NCBI GenBank assembly: GCA_002345845.1
Contig: DDWF01000165.1
Coordinates: 1 to 13,366 of the forward strand
Direction of reading: 5' to 3'
DNA: 13,366 nt
From: Betaproteobacteria bacterium UBA2293
Lineage (GTDB): Bacteria > Pseudomonadota > Gammaproteobacteria > Burkholderiales > Rhodocyclaceae
Position numbers and translations under genes: made by a program. A model generated the notes under the pieces. It saw only the letters and a list, made by a program, of their open reading frames with translations, was not told where the DNA came from and ran no database searches. This document shows positions 1 through 6,611 of the stretch, piece after piece. Position 1 is the stretch's first letter. Each line of letters opens with the position of its first letter.

Positions 1-223
1 TGATCTCGTTGGCCTTGAACAGCGAGCCGCTGTCGTGCACGGTGATCTTCAGCTTGCCGCCGGTGGCCTTGTCCACTTCAGCCGCGAACTGGTGAATGTT
101 CTCGGTGTGGAAGTTGCTGGCCGGATAGCCGGTAGGCATGTCCCACTTCTGTTGGGCGACGACCGGAGCGGTCATCAGGAACAGAGCGGAAGCGGCTCCG
201 ACGGTGGCAAGTCTTCTAAACAT
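1..223 (-). CDS. dctP: TRAP transporter solute-binding protein, DctP family (N-terminal fragment)
   Basis: Only the first 74 codons are inside the window; the gene runs off the left edge. Residues 1-23 look like a Sec signal peptide (MFRR, then a hydrophobic stretch ending PVVA before QQKWDMP). The mature start has the WDMPTGYP...NFHTENIHQFAAEVDKATGG pattern common at the N terminus of DctP-type periplasmic receptors. Such proteins bind a carboxylic acid or related organic anion and deliver it to a DctQM sodium-driven permease. The ATG is preceded by GAGGAG at good spacing (minus strand), which fixes the start. It is divergent from a MarR-type regulator across an operator-like intergenic region, so that regulator may control it. 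The ligand cannot be read from this fragment. Family call fairly sure. Confidence 0.85.
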   Translation of the reverse strand, partial: MFRRLATVGAASALFLMTAPVVAQQKWDMPTGYPASNFHTENIHQFAAEVDKATGGKLKITVHDSGSLFKANEI

Positions 224-288
224 GGCGTTCTCCTCAAGAGGGGCGGGCAGGTGGGCGACGTAGTGGATACATTTCAATAACGTCGTGG

Positions 289-329
289 TAACGTTAATAA
301 AACGTTGATAAAAAGTCAACGTAACGTTT
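289..329. promoter_or_regulatory. Cluster of AACGTT-type repeats, putative MarR-regulator operator
   Basis: Between the divergent dctP and regulator genes are: a perfect 8-bp palindrome TAACGTTA (289-296); an inverted repeat ACGTTGA (302-308) / TCAACGT (316-322) with a 7-nt spacer; and a third copy TAACGTTT (322-329). The stretch is AT-rich in a GC-rich genome and overlaps possible promoter elements of both genes. On the minus strand these are TTGACT (314-319) and, 17 nt on, TAACGT (291-296). Binding by the adjacent regulator is inferred from position and symmetry only. Confidence 0.6.
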
Positions 330-332
330 ATG

Positions 333-338
333 TATAAT
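333..338 (+). promoter_or_regulatory. Putative -10 box of the MarR-type regulator gene
   Basis: A consensus TATAAT lies just right of the operator-like repeats, which would put the transcription start near 345. No good -35 sits at 16-18 nt; the nearest TTGATA (305-310) is 22 nt away. The position favours translation from the ATG at 367 rather than the in-frame ATG at 337, which lies inside the -10 box itself. Confidence 0.5.
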
Positions 339-366
339 GAACGTGTTCCTTTTGAGTGAATTGCCA

Positions 367-897
367 ATGAACGCCAAAAATCCTCCCGCCGTCGCCGGCC
401 AGCGCATCGTTTCCTCGTCGCATCTGGTTTCCGAGAAATCGCCGGAACTCTCCGAGTTCGAGTTCGGCCTGATCATCGCAGCGCATGCCTTCAATCGCTG
501 GATGATTCGCTGCATGGGCGCTGCCGGGGTCAAGGACATGACCCCGACCGACGTTCTGGTGCTGCATCACATCAACCACAAGGGCACCGAGAAGCGCCTG
601 GCCGACATCTGCTTCATCCTCAATATCGAGGACACCCATGTCGTTTCCTATTCCCTGAAAAAACTTGCGGCAGCCGGGCTGGTCGAAGGAAGCAAGCGCG
701 GCAAGGAAGTCTTCTTCGCAACGACCGATGAAGGCCGCGAGTTGTGCATGAAATACCGTGAAGTGCGTGAGGCCTGCCTGATGCCGGGCTTTTCCGGCGA
801 GGCCGAGGAAAACCAGCGGCTCGGCGAAGTGGCCCGGCTGATGCGTACGCTGTCCGGGCGTTACGACCAGGCGGCGCGGGCAGCGACGTCATATTGA
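367..897 (+). CDS. MarR-type winged-helix transcriptional regulator
   Basis: A 176-residue protein starting MNAKNPPAVA. The middle has a winged-helix layout: an N-terminal helix (FEFGLIIAAHAFNRWMIRCM), then MTPTDVLVLHHINHKG, a recognition-type segment (ADICFILNIEDTHVVSYSLKKLAAAGLV, about residues 79-106) and a wing (KRGKEVFFATTDEG). It resembles the predicted MarR-like/HTH_27 group rather than the classical MarR antibiotic-resistance regulators. An in-frame ATG exists at 337 but falls within the putative -10 box, so 367 is preferred; the ribosome site there is weak (GAGTGA). It lies between a divergent dctP and a downstream gdhA 31 bp away, so it probably regulates uptake and/or catabolism of an amino or organic acid. 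The effector is unknown. Confidence 0.8.
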   Translation: MNAKNPPAVAGQRIVSSSHLVSEKSPELSEFEFGLIIAAHAFNRWMIRCMGAAGVKDMTPTDVLVLHHINHKGTEKRLADICFILNIEDTHVVSYSLKKLAAAGLVEGSKRGKEVFFATTDEGRELCMKYREVREACLMPGFSGEAEENQRLGEVARLMRTLSGRYDQAARAATSY

Positions 898-928
898 ACC
901 GTCCTTTATCTGCTGAAAGGAAGCAAAC

Positions 929-2212
929 ATGAACGCCCCTCAACTACCGTCCTATATTTCCCGCGAGAACATTGGTCCCTGGCACATCTTCCTGCAGCAG
1001 GTGGAAAAGGTGGCGCCGTTGCTCGACAAGTCACTGTGGCCCTGGGTCGAAACCTTGCGCCGGCCGAAGCGGGCGCTGATCGTCGATGTGCCGATCCGCC
1101 TTGACGACGGTGAAATCGCCCATTTCGAAGGCTATCGCGTGCATCACAACACCTCGCGTGGACCGGGCAAGGGGGGCGTGCGCTATCACCAGGATGTCAC
1201 CTTGTCGGAAGTCATGGCCCTGGCCGGCTGGATGAGCATCAAGAATGCCGTGGTCAACGTACCGTTCGGCGGCGCCAAGGGCGGCATCCGCGTCGATCCG
1301 CGCCAGCTGTCGCAGCCCGAACTGGAGCGCCTGACACGCCGCTACACCAGCGAGATCGACATGATGATCGGCCCGGACAAGGACATTCCGGCGCCCGACA
1401 TGAATACCAACGCTCAGGTCATGGCCTGGATGATGGATACCTATTCGATGAACCAGGGACGTACCTCGACCGGTGTCGTCACCGGCAAGCCGCTGTCGCT
1501 CGGGGGTTCGCTTGGCCGGCCCGATGCGACTGGCCGCGGGGTCTTCGTCACTGCCCGCGAGGCGGCGAAAAAAATCGATCTGCCGCTGATTGGCGCCCGC
1601 GTCTGTATCCAGGGCTTCGGCAATGTTGGCGAAGCCAGTGCCCGGATGTTCGCCGCCGCTGGCGCGCGCATCGTTGCCGTGCAGGATGTCAGCGCTACGG
1701 TATTCAATGCGGCTGGGCTCGACATCGCCAATCTCAGACGCTACCTGAGCGAACAGCGCACCTTGATCGGCGCGCCCGATTGCGAGGTGATCACCGAAGA
1801 CGCTTTCTGGGCGGTCCCCTGCGAGTTTCTCGTGCCGGCGGCCCTGGAGTCCCAGATCAACCAGTTCAATGCCGGCAAGATCAATGCCCGTGTCGTCGTC
1901 GAAGGCGCCAACGGGCCGACGACGCCGGAAGCGGAAGCGATCCTGGCCGAACGCAACATCCTGGTCATACCCGATGTCCTGGCCAATGCTGGCGGCGTGA
2001 CGGTCAGCTATTTCGAATGGGTACAGGATTTTTCCAGCTTTTTCTGGAGCGAGGATGAGATCAATGTGCGCCTGGAACGCATCATGTCGGAGGCCTTCGA
2101 GGCGATCTGGCAACTGGCTGCCGAGCGCCAGCTGTCGCTGCGTACCGCTGCTTTCGTTGTCGGTTGCAGCCGGGTCCTGCAGGCACGGGCGATGCGCGGT
2201 CTGTATCCCTGA
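929..2212 (+). CDS. gdhA: Glu/Leu/Phe/Val-family dehydrogenase, probably glutamate dehydrogenase
   Basis: The 427-residue protein matches the length of hexameric glutamate dehydrogenases, which interconvert glutamate and 2-oxoglutarate plus ammonia in the cytoplasm using NAD(P). It has the glycine-rich catalytic segment PFGGAKGGI with the active-site lysine at 117, the second catalytic segment DIPAPDMNT with Asp157, the TGRGV motif opening the coenzyme domain, and the Rossmann loop GFGNVG at 229-234. The C-terminal [11 protein letters not shown] segment is also present. AAAGGA at 916-921 gives a good ribosome site. It follows the MarR-type regulator by 31 bp with no terminator, so the two may be co-transcribed. 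The length suggests the catabolic NAD-type subgroup rather than the roughly 450-residue NADP biosynthetic type; coenzyme preference is inferred. Confidence 0.92.
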   Translation: MNAPQLPSYISRENIGPWHIFLQQVEKVAPLLDKSLWPWVETLRRPKRALIVDVPIRLDDGEIAHFEGYRVHHNTSRGPGKGGVRYHQDVTLSEVMALAGWMSIKNAVVNVPFGGAKGGIRVDPRQLSQPELERLTRRYTSEIDMMIGPDKDIPAPDMNTNAQVMAWMMDTYSMNQGRTSTGVVTGKPLSLGGSLGRPDATGRGVFVTAREAAKKIDLPLIGARVCIQGFGNVGEASARMFAAAGARIVAVQDVSATVFNAAGLDIANLRRYLSEQRTLIGAPDCEVITEDAFWAVPCEFLVPAALESQINQFNAGKINARVVVEGANGPTTPEAEAILAERNILVIPDVLANAGGVTVSYFEWVQDFSSFFWSEDEINVRLERIMSEAFEAIWQLAAERQLSLRTAAFVVGCSRVLQARAMRGLYP

Positions 2213-2304
2213 ACGACCGTCCGTCGGCAGGCGGTCACCGGCCGGCGCCCTGGCTCAAGAGAAGATGGATTCCGCCGTTAACTGAATTGTGGGAACCATG
2301 TTTT

Positions 2305-2310
2305 GGAGGT
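2305..2310 (+). promoter_or_regulatory. Ribosome binding site deciding the start of the DUF3567 gene
   Basis: GGAGGT lies 5 nt before the ATG at 2316. The reading frame is open further upstream with another possible start near 2289, but only the 2316 ATG has this near-perfect site. Confidence 0.75.
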
Positions 2311-2315
2311 GTGCC

Positions 2316-2549
2316 ATGAACGTCATCTACAGCAGCGATCACTTCTGGATCCTCGCCTATCCGGCGCAGCAGGGTTTCGAGCTGTTCGACAAGGACGGTC
2401 GGCGCACCCTCTTTCTGCAGGGGCCATCCGCCGATCATTTCTGCCATGCCATGGATGAGATTCCCGAGGCCGAGCGCGACGAGGAAACCATCGATGCCTT
2501 CCTTGACGACTATTGCACCGGCAGCGCCCGACCCATCGTCATCCACTGA
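2316..2549 (+). CDS. Small conserved protein, DUF3567-like
   Basis: A 77-residue acidic cytoplasmic protein of unknown function. It opens MNVIYSSDHFWILAYPA, continues with GFELFDKDGRRTLFLQGP, and ends with an acidic helix (EETIDAFLDDYC) and the tail RPIVIH. This order (MxxIYNS-like start, GYEIVDK-like strand, ARR...FIDG, acidic helix, PVVLH-like end) is what I recall of betaproteobacterial DUF3567 proteins. The assignment is from memory of the family pattern. The start at 2316 is chosen for its GGAGGT site. It lies 103 bp after gdhA and 42 bp before the DUF3460 gene, same strand. No membrane segment or signal peptide is seen. Confidence 0.65.
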   Translation: MNVIYSSDHFWILAYPAQQGFELFDKDGRRTLFLQGPSADHFCHAMDEIPEAERDEETIDAFLDDYCTGSARPIVIH

Positions 2550-2551
2550 CA

Positions 2552-2560
2552 TGCTAGAAT
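2552..2560 (+). promoter_or_regulatory. Extended -10 promoter for the DUF3460 gene
   Basis: TGCTAGAAT fits the extended -10 form (TG, one base, then TAGAAT at 2555-2560). It lies just after the DUF3567 stop codon and would start transcription near 2567, about 25 nt before the next ATG. The -35 region is poor, as is usual for extended -10 promoters. Confidence 0.5.
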
Positions 2561-2591
2561 CGCGCGTCTTGATTAGCCGGGGAATGCAGCA

Positions 2592-2801
2592 ATGGCCGAT
2601 GTAAACACGAGCTACGTGTCCGCTCACACGCAATGGATGAACGAGCAGCTGGAAAAGAACCCGGACTGGGTGGCCGATCAGAAGGCCGGCCGTGCCCTGT
2701 GGTGGGACAAGAAGCAGACAGTGGAAACGACCCTGCGCAACGCCGAGTCGACCGTGGCGCAGAAGCCCTATCCCTACGACGTGAATTTCTATCCGGAGTA
2801 A
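2592..2801 (+). CDS. Small conserved protein, DUF3460-like
   Basis: A 69-residue soluble protein of unknown function. The pattern YVSAHTQWMNEQLEKNPDW, then QKAGRALWWDK, then a helix (ETTLRNAESTVAQ) and KPYPY matches DUF3460 as I remember it: a YxSxxTxFLxxLxxxxP start, a GRxxxWDK centre and a VxQxxYxY end. The ribosome site GGGGAA (2579-2584) is 7 nt before the ATG. It may have its own extended -10 promoter and is followed by a strong terminator, so it ends this transcription unit. No cysteines and no membrane segment. Confidence 0.75.
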   Translation: MADVNTSYVSAHTQWMNEQLEKNPDWVADQKAGRALWWDKKQTVETTLRNAESTVAQKPYPYDVNFYPE

Positions 2802-2818
2802 CACGCTCCGCAGCAATG

Positions 2819-2849
2819 AAAAAGCCAGTCTCGCGAGACTGGCTTTTTT
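2819..2849. terminator. Strong bidirectional intrinsic terminator
   Basis: A perfect 20-bp palindrome (2824-2843, left arm GCCAGTCTCG) is flanked by an A-run on the left (2819-2823) and a T-run on the right (2844-2849). It therefore works as a rho-independent terminator in both directions. It lies between the convergent DUF3460 gene (stop 2801) and the synthetase/acetyltransferase gene (stop 2876). Confidence 0.93.
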
Positions 2850-2875
2850 GCGCCCCGGATTTGCCGGGAGCCTGA

Positions 2876-5572
2876 TCAGGTACCGGTCAGCGGCTTGACC
2901 ACGCGCTTGACGGCGGTGTCCTCAGGATGTGGATGGATGGTGAAGCCGAGGCTGGTCATCAGGCGGAACATCTTGCTGTTGGTCGACAACACGTCACCGA
3001 CCACGGCGCGGTAGCCCTTGGAACGGGCACACTCGATCAGCGCCGTCATCAGCTTGCGGCCGACGCCGCACTTCTGCCAGTCGTCACCGACCGCCAGCGC
3101 GAATTCCACCGACTCGCCATCCGGATTGCCGACATAGCGGGCGACGCCGATCTGTGTCTCCTTGCCCTCGTCGTCGGCGATCATGGCGACCAGCGCCATT
3201 TCCCGGTCGTAGTCGATCTGCGTGAAGCGGACCAGCATGGTCTGGGTCAGTTCGCGCAGCGTGTCCATGAAGCGGTAGTAGCGCGACTCGTCGGACATGT
3301 TCTTGACGAACTCCTGCTCCAGATCGGCGTCTTCCGGGCGGATCGGGCGGATGGTAACGACCTTGCCGTCGTTCATCTGCCACTCCTGGATCAGGTGCAC
3401 CGGGTAGGGGTAGATGGCCATGTGGGCATAGCGGTCGCCAGAAGCGCCGGTGGCGTGATCGATGACGATGCGCGCATCGGCGGCGATGGCACCTTCTTCG
3501 TCGACGATCAGCGGATTGAGGTCGAGTTCCTGGATCCACGGCAGTTCGCAGACCATTTCCGAAATGCAGAGCAGGACTTCCTTGATCGCTTCGCGGTCAA
3601 CCGGCGGCATGTTGTGGAACTGGTCGAGAATCTTCGAGGCCCGCGTCGAGTCAATCAGATCCTTGGCCAGGAACTTGTTCAGCGGCGGCAGGGCGACCGA
3701 GCGGTCGCTGAAGATCTCGACGTCGAAGCCACCGGCACCGAAGGTGATCACCGGCCCGAAGATCGGATCGCGGAAGACACCGATCATCAGTTCGCGGCCG
3801 TGCGGACGGGAGAGGAAGGGCTCGATCGAGACGCCGTTGATCTTGGCCTGCGGATGGCGCTTCTGCACGGTGTCGATGATGTCGTGATAGGCGTTGCGCA
3901 CCGCCGGCGCATTCTGGATGTTCAGGCGCACACCGCCGGCGTCCGACTTGTGCGGCAGATCCGGCGAATCGACCTTCATGGCAATCGGGAAACCGATCTG
4001 TTCGGCCAGCAGCAGCGCCTCGGTGGCGGTGCGGGCAACCATGGTCTGCGCCACCGGCACCTTGAAGGCGCGCAGGATGGCCTTCGATTCCATTTCCGAC
4101 AGCACCTTGCGCCGTTCGGCGAGCAGGGCCTCGATCAGCATCTTGGCCCCTTCCGTCTCCGGCCGGCCTTGCTGGCGGGTCGGTTCCGGCGTCTGCAGCA
4201 GCAACTTCTGGTTGCGGTAGTACTTGGAAATATGGTGGAACAACTCGATCGCCGTCTCCGGCATGCGGAAGGCCGGAATGCCGGAGTCCTCGAGCAGCTT
4301 GCGCGCCTCGGCGACCTGTTCCTCGCCCATCCAGCAGCAGATCAGCGAACGGTTCAGCTTGTCGGCAACTTCGATGATCGCCTTGGCCACGCCCATCGGA
4401 TCGGTCATCGCCTGCGGCGACAGCATCACCAGGGTGCTGTCCACATTGGCATCGTGGGTGACTGCCATGATCGCCTCGCGATAGCGCTCGGCCGTGGCGT
4501 CACCGCCGATGTCGATCGGATTGCTGTGCGACCAGTTGGGCGGCATGGCCTTGTTGAGCACGGTCATCGTCTCGTTGGTCAACTGGGCGAGCGGGATGCC
4601 GAGGTCGCCGGCGCGGTCGGCAGCCATGGCGCCGGGTCCGCCGCCGTTGGTGATGATGGCCAGACGGTTGCCCTGCGGACGGAACTTGGAGGCCAGGGCC
4701 TTGGCGGCATAGAACAACTGGCCGACGTTCTGCACGCGGACAACGCCAGCACGGCGCACGGCAGCGTCGAAGACGGTGTCGGAGACAGCCGCCATGCCGG
4801 AGTGGGTGGCGGTGGCCATGGCCCCGGCCTCGTGGCGGCCGGCCTTGAGCAGGATGATCGGCTTGATGCGGGCGGCCGAGCGCAGGGCGCTCATGAAGCG
4901 GCGGGCGTTACGGATGCCTTCGACGTACATCAGGATGTAGTGCGTGCGGCTGTCGTAGATCAGGTAATCGAGGATTTCACCGAAGTCGATGTCGGTGGTC
5001 ATGCCCAGGGAGATCACCGAGGAGAAGCCGACCTGATTGGCCTTGGCCCAGTCGAGCACGGCCGAGCACATGGCTCCGGATTGCGAAACCAGCGCCAGGT
5101 TGCCCGGGTTGGCGGTGATCCGGGTGAAGGTGGCATTCAGCCCGAGCTCCGGGCGGATGATGCCGAGGCAGTTGGGGCCGAGGATGCGGACGTTGTAGGA
5201 ACGGGCGATCTCGAGCACCTTGCGCTCAAGGGCGGCGCCGATGTGACCGGCTTCCGAGAAGCCGGAGGCGATGACGATGACGTTGCGGACGCCACTGCGC
5301 CCGCACTGTTCGACAATCTGTGGCACGGTCTGTGGCCGGGTGGCGATGACCGCCATCTCGACGCGGGCGCCGATTTCCTCGATCGACTTGTAGGCCGGCT
5401 GGCCCTGGATGGTTTCGTGCTTCGGGTTGATGGCGTACAGGCGACCCTTGTAGCCGGAGCCGATGATGTTCTTGAAGATGATGTTGCCGACCGAGTTCTC
5501 ACGGTCGGAAGCGCCGATCACGGCGACCGATTTGGGCTCGAAGAGGGTGGTCAGATAGTGCTGTTCCAGCAT
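2876..5572 (-). CDS. Fused NDP-forming acyl-CoA synthetase / GNAT acetyltransferase (Pat-like)
   Basis: An 898-residue protein starting MLEQHYLTTLF. Order of parts: CoA-binding domain with SVAVIGAS near residue 16; ligase-CoA domain with GPNCLGI and LVSQSGAM; the active-site segment ATHSGMAAVSD with His257; an ATP-grasp domain (about 490-715, including MKVDSPDLPHKSDAGGV and ELDLNPLIVD); and a C-terminal GNAT domain (about 740-890) with the acetyl-CoA loop QKCGVGRK at 833-840. Family members either make acetyl-CoA from acetate with ATP or act as protein lysine acetyltransferases (Pat/YfiQ) that silence acetyl-CoA synthetase. Here the histidine phosphorylated in true ADP-forming synthetases is kept. 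A TTG at 5605 is in frame, but the ATG at 5572 has a CGAGGA ribosome site and was chosen. It lies downstream of osmC with a likely promoter and operator between. Confidence 0.9.
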   Translation of the reverse strand: MLEQHYLTTLFEPKSVAVIGASDRENSVGNIIFKNIIGSGYKGRLYAINPKHETIQGQPAYKSIEEIGARVEMAVIATRPQTVPQIVEQCGRSGVRNVIVIASGFSEAGHIGAALERKVLEIARSYNVRILGPNCLGIIRPELGLNATFTRITANPGNLALVSQSGAMCSAVLDWAKANQVGFSSVISLGMTTDIDFGEILDYLIYDSRTHYILMYVEGIRNARRFMSALRSAARIKPIILLKAGRHEAGAMATATHSGMAAVSDTVFDAAVRRAGVVRVQNVGQLFYAAKALASKFRPQGNRLAIITNGGGPGAMAADRAGDLGIPLAQLTNETMTVLNKAMPPNWSHSNPIDIGGDATAERYREAIMAVTHDANVDSTLVMLSPQAMTDPMGVAKAIIEVADKLNRSLICCWMGEEQVAEARKLLEDSGIPAFRMPETAIELFHHISKYYRNQKLLLQTPEPTRQQGRPETEGAKMLIEALLAERRKVLSEMESKAILRAFKVPVAQTMVARTATEALLLAEQIGFPIAMKVDSPDLPHKSDAGGVRLNIQNAPAVRNAYHDIIDTVQKRHPQAKINGVSIEPFLSRPHGRELMIGVFRDPIFGPVITFGAGGFDVEIFSDRSVALPPLNKFLAKDLIDSTRASKILDQFHNMPPVDREAIKEVLLCISEMVCELPWIQELDLNPLIVDEEGAIAADARIVIDHATGASGDRYAHMAIYPYPVHLIQEWQMNDGKVVTIRPIRPEDADLEQEFVKNMSDESRYYRFMDTLRELTQTMLVRFTQIDYDREMALVAMIADDEGKETQIGVARYVGNPDGESVEFALAVGDDWQKCGVGRKLMTALIECARSKGYRAVVGDVLSTNSKMFRLMTSLGFTIHPHPEDTAVKRVVKPLTGT

Positions 5573-5596
5573 GATGATCCTCGGGGCTTGGTGCTT

Positions 5597-5613
5597 ATTG
5601 TGCAATGCACAAT
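5597..5613. promoter_or_regulatory. 17-bp inverted repeat, putative repressor operator
   Basis: ATTGTGC AAT GCACAAT has perfect 7-bp arms around a 3-nt centre. It covers the predicted transcription start (near 5605) of the synthetase/acetyltransferase gene, where a bound repressor would block initiation. The TGCAATGCA core is similar to what I recall of PhaR-type (polyhydroxyalkanoate) boxes in betaproteobacteria, but that link is speculative. Confidence 0.6.
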
Positions 5614-5620
5614 TTTATCA
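5612..5620 (-). promoter_or_regulatory. Extended -10 promoter of the synthetase/acetyltransferase gene
   Basis: On the minus strand TGATAAAAT fits an extended -10 box (TG, one base, TAAAAT), predicting a start near 5605. The -35 region, which falls in the end of osmC, is weak. The inverted repeat at 5597-5613 overlaps the -10 end and the start point. Confidence 0.5.
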
Positions 5621-5632
5621 TGGAAGCGACTT

Positions 5633-6073
5633 TTAATCCGTAATGCCAGCAAGGCTTTTGGCAGCCGCTTCGAGGCTGCTGGTGATCAGCAGCGGCTGGC
5701 TGAGCGTACGGTGAACGGGGCATTTCTCGGCGATTTCGAGCAGTCGTTGGCGCTCGCTCGGGCTGAGGTCGCCTTCCAGGGCAATGCGCCGGTCGATGTG
5801 GTCGCGACGGACGCCATCGACATCGATTTTCTCGTGGCGAAGGGTGACGCTGACCCGGTTCAGGGGGAGTTGCTTGCGTTCGGCGTACATGCGCAGCGTC
5901 ATCGCCGTGCACGCACCGAGAGCGCTCAGCAGTAGATCGAAGGGGGCCGGACCGCTGTCGTCGCCGCCCATGCTGGCCGGTTCGTCGGCGAGCAGGCGGT
6001 GCTGGCCGATATGCACCTCCTGCTGGTATCTTCCCTTGCCGCTTTCGCTGACTACGACCACGCCATCCGCCAT
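5633..6073 (-). CDS. OsmC/Ohr-family protein
   Basis: A 146-residue cytoplasmic protein. Members of this family are thiol peroxidases acting on organic hydroperoxides, although the YhfA-like branch is less well defined. Visible marks are GPAPFDLLLSALGACTAMTLRMYA with Cys55 and EKCPVHRTLSQP with Cys118, the two cysteines that form the active-site pair in OsmC/Ohr. An in-frame ATG exists at 6103, but the ATG at 6073 has GGAGG 5 nt upstream and gives the usual short N terminus, so I chose it. It diverges from a methyltransferase gene with only 28 bp between starts, and it lies 60 bp upstream of the synthetase/acetyltransferase gene on the same strand. Which hydroperoxide it uses is not visible. 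Confidence 0.88.
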   Translation of the reverse strand: MADGVVVVSESGKGRYQQEVHIGQHRLLADEPASMGGDDSGPAPFDLLLSALGACTAMTLRMYAERKQLPLNRVSVTLRHEKIDVDGVRRDHIDRRIALEGDLSPSERQRLLEIAEKCPVHRTLSQPLLITSSLEAAAKSLAGITD

Positions 6074-6101
6074 GACTGCCTCCGTGAATGTACCGCCCGC
6101 C

Positions 6102-6611
6102 ATGATACCGCCTTCGCTCTGGGTCGAGGCGCATGCTTCGCGCCTTCCCGCCGGCCGGGAAGTGCTCGATCTGGCCTGTGGCAGTGGCCGGCACAGTCGC
6201 TTGCTGGCGGCCGGCGGCTGGCCGGTGCTGGCCGTTGATCGCGATGCCGGGGTGCTGGTCGGGTTGCAGGATATTCAGGGCATCAGCACGGCCTGTCTCG
6301 ACCTCGAGGGCGACGAGTGGCCACTGGCCGGTCGTCAATTCGCCGGCATTGTTGTCACCAATTATCTGTGGCGACCGCGTTTTGCCGATTTGCTGGCACT
6401 GCTGGCGCCCGGTGGCGTGCTGATCTACGAAACCTTCATGGATGGCAATGCTGCCTTCGGCAAGCCGTCGAATCCCGATTTCTTGCTCCGGTCAGGCGAA
6501 CTGCGGGAACTCGCGGCGAGCGCCGGCCTGCGTGAGCTGGCCTTCGTCGAGGGCTACGTCGAGCGGCCAAAGCCAGCCATGCGTCAGGCGATCTGCGCCG
6601 TTCGCGAGTGA
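6102..6611 (+). CDS. Class I SAM-dependent methyltransferase, small
   Basis: A 169-residue protein starting MIPPSLWVEAHASRLPAG. The SAM-binding loop VLDLACGSGRH is at residues 21-31, followed by the acidic end of strand 2 (VDRDAG) and the later strands GIVVTNYL and LAPGGVLIYETF. The substrate is not evident; many such short proteins are annotated only as class I methyltransferases. In-frame ATGs lie at 6072 and 6102 and neither has a clear ribosome site; 6102 is preferred because relatives start close to the PPSxWV motif. The 3' end overlaps the end of the convergent mnmH gene by 28 bp. Promoter signals would have to lie inside the divergent osmC reading frame. Confidence 0.82.
   Translation: MIPPSLWVEAHASRLPAGREVLDLACGSGRHSRLLAAGGWPVLAVDRDAGVLVGLQDIQGISTACLDLEGDEWPLAGRQFAGIVVTNYLWRPRFADLLALLAPGGVLIYETFMDGNAAFGKPSNPDFLLRSGELRELAASAGLRELAFVEGYVERPKPAMRQAICAVRE

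Noticed and set aside
337..366. ATG at 337 as the start of the MarR-type regulator
   Set aside because: It lies within the TATAAT at 333-338 and has no ribosome site. The next in-frame ATG at 367 fits the predicted transcript.
1031..2113. Open frame of 360 codons on the minus strand, opposite gdhA
   Set aside because: Antisense shadow of a well-conserved dehydrogenase. No recognisable motif or ribosome site.
2215..2236. GACCG...CGGTC inverted repeat after gdhA as a terminator
   Set aside because: The arms are only 5 bp and no T-run follows, so it is too weak to call.
2927..5935. Open frame of 1002 codons on the plus strand, opposite the synthetase/acetyltransferase gene
   Set aside because: It is exactly antisense to a gene with clear domain motifs. 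Its translation is low-complexity (rich in His, Asp, Gly, Arg, Val) as expected from GC-biased codons read backwards, and it runs on through osmC.
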